From NCBI GenBank assembly GCA_946811185.2, contig OX328096.1:71547345-71611344 (forward strand): a DNA stretch of 64,000 nucleotides, given 5' to 3'. The notes under the pieces are model-generated. The model worked only from the letters and a program-made list of their open reading frames with translations, was not told the origin of the DNA and searched no databases. How positions within the stretch are numbered: position 1 is the first letter of the stretch; each line of letters begins with the position of its first letter. This stretch comes from Hippopus hippopus (lineage: Eukaryota > Mollusca > Bivalvia > Cardiida > Cardiidae). This document shows, piece after piece, positions 23,926-34,345 of the stretch. The position numbers were made by a program, and so were the translations under genes.

Positions 23926-26900
23926 TTATTTAGTCCATTCCGCATTGTTGTATCGCTGATTACATTTCACTACTCTACCAGACCGTGTGATATATGGGTT
24001 ATTTGGCCATGGGTCTGGGGGTGTTGGCTTGATTTCTTCTTGAGGTTCATTTGGAATAATATTCGAGGGATTTGCCAAAATATTGAAATCTGCCGGTTTA
24101 ATGTCAGATGCACTTTCATTTGTTTTGTTAGTGAACCTACGGTTTCGGCGGTAAACTGTACCATCCCTAGTTTGTATAGAATATGACCTATTTGGGTGAA
24201 TTTGCACCACTTTCCCAGGTCTCCAGATTTTACCAAACTGAACTCTAACCGAGTCATGTAAAGAAAAGAGCTCTAACGGTTTAGAAATTTTATCGTAATT
24301 TTTCTGTTGACGATTTTTGGAGTTGTTCATTGACCTACGTAATTTGTTGTTATTTACGAGTTCTGGGGTTAAAGCCTTGTTTGAAACTGGTAAAATTGAT
24401 TTCGTTCTTCTGTTGTAAAGAAGTTGTGCGGGTGAGTAACCACAGTCTAGTGGAGTATTTCTGTACTCTAGAAAACTGATGTATGGACTTTGACCAATAT
24501 CCTTTGCTTTTCTCATGAGTTTTTTCGCGATTCCCACACCTTTTTCCGCCATAGAATTGCCTTGTGGGTAAATTGGCGATGATGTCGTATGTTTGAAGTT
24601 CCACTCTCGAGCAAAGTTTTCGAACTCCGAACATGAAAATTGAGGTCCATTATCAATAACGAGAATATCGCAAATGCCGTTTCGTGCCAAATGCACTGTA
24701 AGTTTGTGTATAACTGTAGCGGCACGCGTGTTGGGTAAATAGTCAACTTCGAAAAATCGGCTATAGTAATCTATCGTCAATAGATAATTCTTTCCATCAA
24801 AATGAAACAAATCTGTGCCAATTTTCTGGTATGGCCTATCAAGGAATTCTGATGAAATCATAGGTTCTCGCTCGTTCGAGTCTCTGTGCGTCAGACAAGT
24901 TGAGCATTGTAGCACATAGTCTGTTATTTGCTTTTGCATGCCTGGCCAGAAGATACTGTCTTTTGTGCGTTGGACCGTTTTCGTCACACCTAGGTGACAG
25001 GTATGAACCTTTTTAACCAGAGATTTTGGAATGAGAATAGCTTGACCTCGAAAAATAAGGTCGTCTTCAACTACAAGTTCATCCCGATGATTCCAATACT
25101 CTAGTATTAATTTACTGCAGTCTGATCTGCTACTCGGCCAACCATCAATAATGGTCTGCTTTAATTTACACTTTTGTAAATCTTTTTGAGTTTCTGTCTT
25201 AATGATTTCGATTCGTCTATCTGTGACAAAAAGATGCTGTTTGACAGCATGTACATGTAGATCAAGACCATCGATCAATTCAGGGCAAGTGTCTTTAACC
25301 GAATGTCTCGATAAGCAATCACTAACTGGTATATCCTTACCGCTGACATGTTTCACAGTGATGTCATACTTTTGCAACTGAAGCATCATTCGTTGCAATC
25401 GCGGTGGGGCTGCTGACAATGGCTTTTTCATGATAGCAGCAATCGGCTTGTGGTCGCAATGGCATATAACCGGTCTACCGTATGTAAACTGGTGGAACCT
25501 TTTGCATCCAAATAATATGCCTAAAAGTTCTTTTTCTATTTGTGCATAAAGCATTTCGCTTTTCGTCAAGCTCTTTGACGCAAAAGCAATTGGCTGACCA
25601 TCTTGCATGAGACAACAACCTAGTCCACTTTTACTAGCGTCTGTCTCAAGGACAAGTTGTTTTTTTTGGGTCAAAGTAACCTAATACTGGCGCGCTGATA
25701 ATGACATTTTTTATCTGCTGGAATGCTCGGGTTTGTGGTTCATCCCAGTGAAATTCCATCTCCTTTTTTAGAAGGCTCCGAAGGGGAGCTGTCATCTCCG
25801 ATAAATTTGGCGCGAATTTCTGCATGTAGTTCACCATGCCTAGAAAAGTCTCTAGTTTTGCGCGGCTGTCCGGGATTTCGAGCTGCGTTATGGCCTCGAC
25901 CTTAGCTGGGTCAGGCTTCAGCCCTTTGTTGGTTATCACGTGACCAAAGAATGGCACTTCTGAAACGCCTATGATACATTTGTCTGGGTTAAATTTTATA
26001 CCCTTATCCCGCGCACGTTTCAAAGCATTTTGCAAGTTTTCGTCGTGTTCTTTTCGCGTTCTACCGAAAATAAGAATATCATCCACTATCGCCTTAATGC
26101 CTGAGAGTCCTTCAAAAATCTCATTGACCTTGCGAAGGAAGATATCTCCCGATGATTTGATGCCGAACGGTAGCCTCAAATACCTGTACCTACAAAATGG
26201 GGTTGAGAATGTTGTCAGCAATGACGATTCTCTGTCCAGCTTTATACTCCAGTAGGCATGTGTGATATCTAAGATATTGAAGCATGTTGCACCTGCAAGC
26301 TCATATGTAACGTCATCTAAAGTTGGCATTGGCTGGTGAGGTCTGCGAATAGCCTCATTTAACCCTTTAGGATCTAAGCAAATTCTTAACTTTCTAGTTT
26401 TTGGTTTTTCGACAACGACTATCGAGTTGACCCAGTCAGTAGGTTCATCAACCTTTACTATGATCCCGTCTTTTTCCATCTGAACAAGCTCGGACTAGAG
26501 TCGCGATTTTAAAGCTTCGGGTATCCTACGAGGTGAGCAAACTACAGGGACTGCGTCGTCTTTTAAGTGTAAGCGACTTGTACCTGGTATAACTTCTATC
26601 CCATTGAACAAATCACAATATTCAGTGGTAACAGATTTCTTGCAAAGACCTTTTTGTTGTGATTGCGGTGGTGACTCGACATGATAAGTGAGCTTTAGAA
26701 GACCTAAGTCAATGGATGACTTTAATCCTATGATAGCTGGGGCATTGCTATCCACAACATAAAATGATGTCTTAACTGATTTTACTTTAAAAGAGCAGGA
26801 AACAGTTATCTGTCCGATGACATTTACGGCATCGCCCGAGTACGAGGTGAGTTTGCAATGTGGGGCCTCTAGCGGGGTTTGAACTTTTAACTTGTCTAAG

Positions 26901-27910
26901 ACTTTACAGGAAATGATATTCACTTCACTGCCTGTGTCGATTTTAAATTGTACAGGGATATTCTTTGGACCAAGGGCTAGGGACACAAATGCACGGTCTG
27001 GAGAATGTGAAAAAGTGCTTACCCTACCCTTATCGATAACGTCAATAAAATGCTCTTTATGTCCATCATATGAAAAACTATTGTCGCAGCCACTGGCACC
27101 ATAATAGTCACTGTTCTCTTCGGCTGTGTCAATGTCGTGCACTACTTTTGACCTACACATTAATTGAAAATGATTAAGCATATGACATTGTCTACATGTT
27201 TTTCCGTATGCTGGACACAGTTTTTTGTTCTTCCCATGTACTTTTCCGCAGTTCCCGCATTGGTTGTTTTTGGTGGAGGGCTTCGTCGTCTGCTTTCTGG
27301 GTCCCCGATTGTGGTTCGAATGTTGTTTCTGGCTCCTGATAGCGTCAACGGCCTGTTTGTCAGTGTCGACCATGTTCATCGTGGCCATTTGTTGCCTACT
27401 GTACTCGTAATTTTGCGCAATTTGAATCGCTTTATCCAACGTTAACTTTTCACCTTCGTTGATGAGTTTTTCACGAATTTGTGAACTGCTTGTACCGAAA
27501 ACAATTCTGTCCCTTATCATTTCGTCTTCCTTGTCTGCGTACCTGCAGTCTCTGGCTCGTAACCTAAGCCTAGTCACAAATTTGTCTATCGAATCGTTTC
27601 CTTGCACTTCATTATTGAATCGAAAACGAGCAAACACAGGATTGACTTTAGGTTGCACGTGACTTTTAAATCTGTCATAGTATGTTTTGAGTATTTTGGC
27701 CTCGTCACTTTCGAGAGACCAAGAGTGACATATGTATCTGCCTTTATCGTCAACCCAAATTAACAAGTATGCAACCTTCTCCTCTTCTTCCTTGGATTTT
27801 AGTGGACCTTGAAATATGAGTTCCACGTGCCTATGAAACTTTTCCCATGCTTCTGGAAGATTCGAACTATCCCAGTCCATCCTGGGCGGTGTAATTCCAG
27901 ATAAATCCAT
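23926..27910 (-). pseudogene. gag-pol: gag-pol polyprotein of gypsy element, two lesions
   Basis: The start is the ATG at 27910; the frame opens slightly earlier without an ATG. In order there is a gag domain and zinc-knuckle-like cysteines (CGNCGKVHGKNKKLC, CRQCHMLNHF). An aspartic protease follows (KIDTGSEVN), then a reverse transcriptase (YRYLRLPFGIKSS and AIVDDILIFG) and RNase H (LETDASKSGLG). Next come the integrase zinc region (HLGVTKTVQ ... CSTC), DDE core (GTDLF, DNGPQF, AEKGV) and a C-terminal GPY-like region (KIWRPGKVV). Two lesions break it: an in-frame TAG at 26495-26497 between protease and RT, and a 1-nt shift at an A8 run (25660-25667) between RT and RNase H. Everything else is open, so it died recently. 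Gag and pol share one frame, as in several Ty3/gypsy lineages. Confidence 0.95.
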
Positions 27911-27982
27911 TTTAACGAGTGTTACTACGTTTAACAAATTATCGCATCTAGTCCACAATAAGTAGTTTGGGTAAGTTTATAT

Positions 27983-27993
27983 TTCTGACACCA
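27983..27993 (-). promoter_or_regulatory. tRNA primer-binding site
   Basis: Minus-strand TGGTGTCAGAA, 3 nt inside the 5' LTR, complements a tRNA 3' end finishing in CCA. The sequence suggests a leucine-type tRNA primer, which is inferred. Confidence 0.8.
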
Positions 27994-27996
27994 TGT

Positions 27997-28175
27997 TGTA
28001 TTCTTCGTTAAGAATAAGTTGACAATTGGAATTCTCAAATGAGGGTTAAAGAACAATATAACACAAGCGTGTGGTTACTTTAAAATCTATTCCAAAAGTG
28101 AGGTGGCGGTGGACACTGGAGAAGTATTTAGGCATGCGCAGTAAAACATATACATGTACAATACAATATACTACA
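27997..28175 (-). repeat. 5' LTR of the gypsy element
   Basis: Second copy of the 179-bp LTR. It would carry the promoter for minus-strand transcription of the element. Confidence 0.95.
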
Positions 28176-28449
28176 CACAATAAATAGCTTTGAGTTTTTT
28201 TTTATTTTTCTTTTTCCATCTCAGATATTTGTATGAATGTCCTATACATTGTCGTTTACTCTTGGCGGCTACTGGGCATTTAAGAAGTAGCAATTTGATC
28301 CTTCAATCTGACGCGGTTTGCTGGTATAAGATTTGGGATTATATGAACACGTATAGGACTGTATATACGGTATTGACAAAAACCATGTCGGGGTGTACTC
28401 GCTAAAACTGAAAGCAGACCGAGTAAAGCACAAATGTGTATGGCAGTAT

Positions 28450-28579
28450 CACGGGTCGGAAACTTCATATCTTTCATAGTTTTTGGTTGTTTTTCAGCCG
28501 ACATTTTCAGAAACGGAAGACCAACACAAAATTCTTTTGTCAGAGCCATTGGCTCCGAATATGAAGTTTCCTACCCGTG
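28450..28579 (-). mobile_element. 130-bp MITE with TIRs of about 21 bp
   Basis: The left end CACGGGTCGGAAACTTCATAT is answered at the right by ATATGAAGTTTCCTACCCGTG, one mismatch. It is flanked by TAT on both sides (28447-28449, 28580-28582), consistent with a TA or 3-bp target duplication. It has no ORF. The interior matches 22391-22505 in the opposite orientation. Confidence 0.82.
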
Positions 28580-28582
28580 TAT

Positions 28583-29802
28583 AGAGTCGAATTCACGTGT
28601 CATGTTAGAATAGAAAATACTAGATATTTGTGCGGCGCTCTGGCAAATGGGGGTTTTATGCATCTCCGGGTGATGCATTATACCGAGCAAGCCATTACAT
28701 GGTTATAGATCCATTTTGTCCAACAACCACCCGAATAAGCGAGTAGAATGGTCCCAGGACATGCAAAAAAAAATTCAAATAGCGAAAAGTTTCGACCCAT
28801 GTTAGCCTGCGCAGACTGCAGGCTGACACGGGTCGATCTTTTAAAAATGCGTTAAATCCTCATTTCAAAGAGCACGGCTCATACGTTTGTATTTTCCAAA
28901 GAATATACGTAAAGTGCGGGGTGGTTTGCTTATATTATGTTCTTTGACTCGGATTTTTGAAATGGAATCCTTGAATTATATCCATAAAAAATCATTAAAA
29001 GTTAGTACATGTAGTATTTGCTCTTTTCCCGTCTATTTCAAGGTTCGTCATACAATATACGGAGCAAAATGAGTTTCTATTCGTTCGCAAATGTAGAATT
29101 ACTCCATCAATAGACATCTATTGTTGTTAGTCAGCATCTAATACATGTTGAAAATAGAAATTTAAGTTAAATGATAATAACCCCTTGTGATACCCAAAAT
29201 ACAGGTATAAGTTTGAATTATCACTTGTATTTTGATCGTTGAAAAGCCAGTTGCAAGGTTTCCTATAGACTTGTATAGCATTTACCAGATTATTTAGGTT
29301 TCGTATTTTCAACCATTATGCTGCATTGCAGGACAAAATGTGCTTTTGCTGTGGTACCATTATCGTAGATTAAGACCAGACTGCAGCCAATGAACAGGCA
29401 GTTTTATCTTAGATCTTCACCGTTCGACACATTGGCCAACTTCCGACCAAAAGTTCAATGTGAATCAATGCTCTTCAGGGAAAACAATAAAGCAACAGTT
29501 CTAATTGCCGGTGTGATTTTCCTAGTCTAAGATGTCTTTTTTGTATTTAAGACGTTTACCGAAATATTTCAATTATTTCATGCTTGAAACGCGAGTGTTT
29601 ACGAAAATATCGAAAGTTGCAAACACGAGTTTTTTACTCTTTACTAGACGAAAATATTAACACTCGTCCAAATTGGAAGCATTTGAAGAGTCATATCATC
29701 GTATTTATTTTACTGTGGTAAAATAGGCCAGTTGCCGAGTTTAGAAAACATCCAATAGCATACATTGTAATGGCAACATGGAAAAAGGTCAGTATTATTT
29801 GA
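28583..29802. other. Intronic non-coding stretch
   Basis: No gene is seen. About 28708-28850 (CCATTTTGTCCAACAA ... CCTGCGCAG) resembles about 58070-58190, another old dispersed repeat. A worn family B palindrome lies near 29365-29415. Confidence 0.5.
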
Positions 29803-30125
29803 TTGATTGATTGATTGTATGGTGTTTAACGTCGTTTTCAACATTATTTCAGTTATATCGCGGCGGCTAGTGCACCTATCCATGCTTTCCTGGAGTCTCT
29901 TTTACCAGTACTCCGCACAATTTTCTTTCCAACCCACTGGATGCTTTCCCACATAATCATCGTCGAAACAATGGTCAGCGGTGGGAGAAGAATGAATTCT
30001 GTCGCAGTGACTATCATCAATCCTCGGAAAGAAATTGGCCGAGCCAGGGGTCGTAGCCAGGGATCGAACCCTGGACCCCGTGTTCTCAAGTCCTGCACGC
30101 TACCGACTGAGCTACCGGGGCTCGG
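29803..30125 (-). mobile_element. tRNA-derived SINE, copy 3
   Basis: The minus-strand tRNA head (TAGCTCAGTCGG, GGTTCGATCC), body and CAAT tail match copy 1 closely. It is flanked by a 13-bp duplication CAGTATTATTTGA (29790-29802 and 30126-30138). It is the best-preserved minus copy. Confidence 0.94.
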
Positions 30126-30138
30126 CAGTATTATTTGA

Positions 30139-30861
30139 AGATCAAAACGTACCACTTTCACATGTTGATTCTGATCAACACCCACCGATATGAATTTCAG
30201 TATATGCCAAATATATTAACAAACTCGACAATTAAATCGAAAAATGTGACAAATACAAAGGCTGAATATCCAGTAAATATTGTCCCCCAAGCTACAAAAT
30301 AAATGAAACGAAGTTTTCCAAGAAACAGAAACACCTAAAGTGTTGCAATTTCGAAGTTGATTTACTGGGAAAAATACCTGAAACTAAATGAAAAATTATT
30401 GGCTCTGAAAAAGGCTTTTCACAACATGGAGGGAAAAGGAGAAATTGCTGGTGGCCAGCATTTCCTCCTTTTCTAACAATGCTCTTACTCTTTCAAAGAT
30501 AAAACTTATCATTTTAGCCGTACTGAATTTGTACTCTGCAATGCTTTCGATTTGGACGGGACTAAACTGTTGTCCTTTGGCAAAGTGTTTAATCAAAGGA
30601 CTCAAAGTCCTGTAAAGCGAATTTGTGGAACTGTATTAAGCTACGATATGATATAGTGAAAAATAAAATTTCCAATTCATACAGTGCATGTACATATGTA
30701 TGAAATTAGTTAGTGGAGTTAGCAAAGGAGAGGAAAAAATCGAAGTTGTTCTACCAAGTGGGACGCGCAGTAACTGTTATACTTTCACTTATTAAAAGCA
30801 CAGTAGCGGCCAAAAGTAAACAGTGAGGATGTTAAAATGTATTTAAATTTAAATAATATTT
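30139..30861. other. Intronic non-coding stretch
   Basis: No gene is seen. It holds a family A hairpin at about 30420-30486 (GAAATTGCTGGTGGCCAGCA core). Confidence 0.5.
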
Positions 30862-31083
30862 TTAATAAGTATAGAATTACGGTGAAGATAACAATCTGTC
30901 GCTGTACGGTCAGTCCAAGTGTTAGTCGCTGGCAGAAAAATGAATTCTAAAATTAGGTAAGAGTAAACAAAAGATCGAGTGACCTGGCAACTTTTGACCT
31001 AATTCTAAAATTCATTTTTCTTCCAGCGACCAACCGCACAGTAACAGATTGTCATCTTTACAATAATTTCCATACTTTTAAAT
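30862..31083. mobile_element. Fold-back MITE with arms of about 90 bp
   Basis: The left arm (AAGTATAGAATTACGG, GATAACAATCTGTCGCTGT, AATGAATTCTAAAATTAGG) is repeated in reverse complement at the right (CCTAATTCTAAAATTCATT, AGTAACAGATTGTCATC, CATACTTTTAAAT). The spacer is about 40 bp. There is no ORF. The target duplication is not resolved. Confidence 0.8.
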
Positions 31084-31237
31084 GGCAGGGTAGTACTGTA
31101 CACAAAAAATGTAGTTGTGTACACTTTTCAAAAAGGGATACATTTGCAAAAGAATGTCACCATAGGCTACTAAATAGATTATATAAGTTAAAAAAAATTC
31201 AAAGAAGAGACCATTCAGACCCTCCTTCACTGATAAA

Positions 31238-31455
31238 GAATTAAAAGAAATAGCACAACAAACGATAGAAATAAAGAAGGGCTCCGATTTTGTTGACCGG
31301 CTCTGAATATGTAAGTCAGCTCCGATTGATGAGGGCTTCATTTCAAAAATTTAGTTTTCTGTAAAAAATTACTTAGGAAGTAGGCTTTGTTTTTCCGTTA
31401 ATACCTTTCAGTCCAAAATGTAGTACATTTGTTGGATGGAACATGACCGAATTTA
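31238..31455 (+). repeat. Dispersed direct repeat, copy 2
   Basis: It matches 22783-23005 in the same orientation over AATAAAGAAGGGCTCC to TTGTTGGATGGAACAT. Confidence 0.75.
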
Positions 31456-32559
31456 TGAAAATACAAAGAACTGGTACTGTCGAGGTTGAAAAATGCTGTC
31501 GAACAGTAGTCTATCAAAATTTTGAAAATACTCCTGTGTAGCTTTTGATTAACAGAATGGTCTATACATGTATATAGCATTTGTCATGCTTTCGTCGTGA
31601 GAGCAGTCCACACGTAAGCAGAGGTAAACGTAAAATACATTCGGAAAATTCCCTAAACTGTTCGAAAAAATGACAATACGCAGCTGCATCGTAATTAGTT
31701 GTGTAAACACTTGTATATTTAAATTGCAGGATGAGGGTCGACCTCTAAGTTGTAATAACTTGTGACCCAACCCCATTTCCATGTATATTTGAGGGAAAGT
31801 AAATATGTTTAAACTAAACAAATCATCATTTTCCGCTCCTCGACCAACGAGAAGGAAAATCCTCAGGTCGATATTAACTGTTTTAAAAAAAATGACAACG
31901 ATGGAACTATATGAAATTTTACCAGTAAACATATTTAAATCAAGTGTCTTTTCAAGTTGAAGGTTAGTTAAAATTGAACGGTGTTGCATTGGAAATGGGA
32001 TTGGAATTGGATGGAGTAATACTCAGAGTATTCGAAGCAACTGCGACTCTTGTGCTTGACAATACATTCATTCTTCTTTGTCATTTGAAAGAGAGAAAAT
32101 GTAACAGTAAAACGGTACGTTTTTTTTTTTTTTAATGTTGTGTTTGATACCTTTAGAAGATTTTAATGAAATTTTGATTCTTTTCATATTTACCGACTGG
32201 GCAGTGGGGTTTGTTTTGGTAAGTAAGTGGAACAGCCGTGGTTTATTCAATGGAATATTATCTGCATCCGCGTTTTTACTGTACGTATGAACTTGTCTTC
32301 CTTTGGTTAAGAGTTGGTCATGTTAGAATGGAAATAATCTTTTTTCTCTATCCCTCGTGGATTATTCATTGTGCCTCATAACTCACAACCGTGGTTTATT
32401 GAACGATAAACCACGATGGAAAGAAGATTCTTTCTTAAAAATACCAATTAGTTATGATACTTTCAGTTTAAAATCTTTTTTTGCTCACTTATATATTATA
32501 CATTTGTTATTTGAACCATCATCTGGGGGTAACAAGAGAATTTCTTTGATTAGTTGTTT
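31456..32559. other. Intronic non-coding stretch
   Basis: The longest minus frame (about 146 codons at 31549-31989) has no recognisable motif and unremarkable composition. I see no supported gene. Confidence 0.45.
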
Positions 32560-32845
32560 ATTGAATTGTTTGGTGTTTATCGCCGTCTTCATCAACATAT
32601 CAGTTACATCGCCGCGGCCAGTGCACCTGTCCATGCTAACCTAGAATATGCTTTTATTAGTATTTCGCACACTATTCTTCAAAAGCGACTAACTAATTTT
32701 CCACATAACTATCGACGGAACACGAATCGGCGGTGAGAGAGGATTGAACACTGTCGCAATGACTATCATCAATTCTCGGATAGAAATTTACCTAGCTGAG
32801 GATTCCCCAAGTCTTGTACGCTACAGATTGTGCTACCGGGCACAA
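32560..32845 (-). mobile_element. SINE, degenerate copy 4
   Basis: GGTGTTTATCGCCGTC, CCGCGGCCAGTGCACCTGTCC and the minus-strand head CCCGGTAGCACAATCTGTAG match the SINE family with many substitutions and a missing B-box segment. No clear target duplication. An old copy. Confidence 0.8.
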
Positions 32846-32884
32846 AAAAAAGGGAATTGAATACGTTAATTACGTACACATTTA

Positions 32885-33115
32885 AGAAAAAAGGAGTAAA
32901 TGTTGGCCACCATTAATGGGATTTATCTCTTACGGAATAGAAAATATTGTAGAAAAAGAAGAAAATGCTTGTTATCAATGATTGGATTTCTCTCTAAGAG
33001 GATAGATAACATTGTAGAAAAAGGAGAAAACGCTGGCTAGCAATGATGGATTTGTCTCCAAGAGAATAGAACACTTTGTAAGAAAAAGGAGAAAGCGCTG
33101 GCTACCAATAATGGT
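32885..33115 (+). repeat. Tandem array, about 65-bp monomer, left of Polinton
   Basis: The anchor AAAGGAGAAA recurs at about 32889, 32955, 33019 and 33083 with GAATAGAAAACATTGTAGAA-like blocks between. Further monomers continue on the far side of the Polinton (54795-55080), so the Polinton landed inside this array. The monomer shares the half-site of the family A hairpin. Confidence 0.82.
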
Positions 33116-33133
33116 ATTTTTTTTAGTGATAAT

Positions 33134-33424
33134 AGTGTGTAATTACCCCCCTCTGAGCCAAGACGTGTCGATCGAGCTAATCCGTTCGCTTCATCGCGTC
33201 GCGCCAATTTTCCTTTTCAACCATTCATCTGGTTAAACAACGCATCGCAACGCTTCAACGCGTCACACCGATTCATTCGACTAATCGATTCAACCATTTT
33301 TAGGTTAACCAATTCGTCCGGTTAAACAACGTATCGCCCGCTTCGTCCGGCTAACCAAAAAAAAAATCTTTTTTAATTGATGTAACGATTAACCGATTTT
33401 CTAGAAAATTTTTTTTGAAAATTA
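33134..33424 (+). repeat. Polinton left terminal inverted repeat
   Basis: It is about 93% identical to the reverse complement of 54485-54773. The inner part is itself repetitive, with several TTCGTCCGGTTAA or TTCATCTGGTTAA units and CGCATCGCAACGCTTC-like blocks, which gives it a CpG-rich look unlike its AT-rich interior. Confidence 0.95.
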
Positions 33425-33454
33425 AGTTAAAGAGTATATATCTAATGTGTAAAG

Positions 33455-34310
33455 ATGAGTTTTCGTGAAAAATTAAATCGAGTTATTGAGAATAAAATAT
33501 ACCACTCAAAGAGTATTCCAATTGAAATTGATTATGTTCCAGATCATTATAGGATGGAGGATTTTATTAATTTAAAACGTGGTATACGTATTTTTTGTGA
33601 AGGAGGAACCGATCATGTTCATGCTCTAGAAAGAATAAGAAGTGCTTGGTATTATGAGTATAGCAAATTTATAAAAGTAAACGATACAAAAGATAACCTA
33701 ATATATTTTGGTGTGGATGAAGGTAATTCGGATTATGATCCTTCGAGAGTATATTAAGTAGTAGACTTTCCAAGAAATATATCTATATTAAATTTTTTAG
33801 GAAGGGATGGAAGTATTCTGACTAAATTTGATAACTATATAAAATTAGAACAACAATTAGGAGGTACATATGTTCCACTTGATTATATAGATGAAGTATA
33901 TATAAACCTAGGAGGATCATTTTATGCATTTGTAATTTTTGAAAAAAATCTTTCGTAATAAATGGGGTGATATAGATTTTTTAGGTGGAGATTTTTTTAA
34001 TAATCGTGTAAATTGTGATTATTCAGATATATATGAAAATCAAAATAGAGTTACACCAAATCTTGTAAAATTTTCAAAAGATGTAAATTTAGAAATAAAA
34101 AGAAAAAGAGAAATAGAAGAATATTATAAGAAAAAAAATGGAATTAAATTTTTTAAAGAAGAAAAATGTATAATCTGTACTGAAAAAGAAGCAAATATAT
34201 TATTTTGTAATTGTGGTCATTTATGTATATGTAATGAATGTAATTCTGAAAATGAACTTACTAAATGTCCAATATGTAAGACAAATAATACCATTAAACG
34301 TGAAATATAA
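33455..34310 (+). pseudogene. Polinton RING-finger gene, left copy, broken
   Basis: The ATG at 33455 opens a 100-codon frame that stops at TAA (33755-33757). The same frame then continues open to 33958. The RING part is in the next frame (33936-34310), reached by a 1-nt slip near an A7 run (33942-33948). The C-terminus has CIICTEKEANILFCNCGHLC, CNEC and CPIC, a C3HC4 RING of the IAP/E3-ligase type that binds two zincs. The N-terminal 170 residues are unfamiliar. An intact product would probably be a ubiquitin ligase acting on host proteins; this is inferred. A close RING paralogue lies at the other end of the element, pointing inward. Confidence 0.8.
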
Positions 34311-34345
34311 AATATAACTTTTTTATCAAAGTTATATTTTTTAAT
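34309..34345. terminator. Hairpin between convergent genes
   Basis: AATATAACTTT and AAAGTTATATT are exact inverted repeats between the end of the RING gene and the end of the polymerase gene. A role in ending both transcripts is a guess from position. Confidence 0.4.

Larger units (their letters stand above)
23546..28175 (-). mobile_element. Ty3/gypsy LTR retrotransposon
   Basis: This is a full-length 4.63-kb element: two 179-bp LTRs, primer-binding site, one gag-pol frame and polypurine tract in canonical order on the minus strand. The LTRs differ at a single base (T at about 23602 versus G at about 28053), so the insertion is young. The LTRs are unusually short. No matching target duplication is evident (AATAT left, CACAA right), which may reflect mutation or inter-element recombination. 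It lies antisense in the C1q intron. Confidence 0.95.

Noticed and set aside
25660..25667. Programmed frameshift at A8 in gypsy pol
   Set aside because: It lies between RT and RNase H, not at the gag/pol border where such shifts are used. It is more likely a slippage mutation.
29853..30185. 110-codon ORF and its relatives at 18525, 62851, 62883 and 62929
   Set aside because: These are translations of the SINE body and tRNA head. The recurring WIGALAAAI is SINE sequence, not a protein family.
31549..31989. 146-codon minus ORF as a host gene
   Set aside because: No motif, no splice or promoter context, and the composition matches the surrounding intron.
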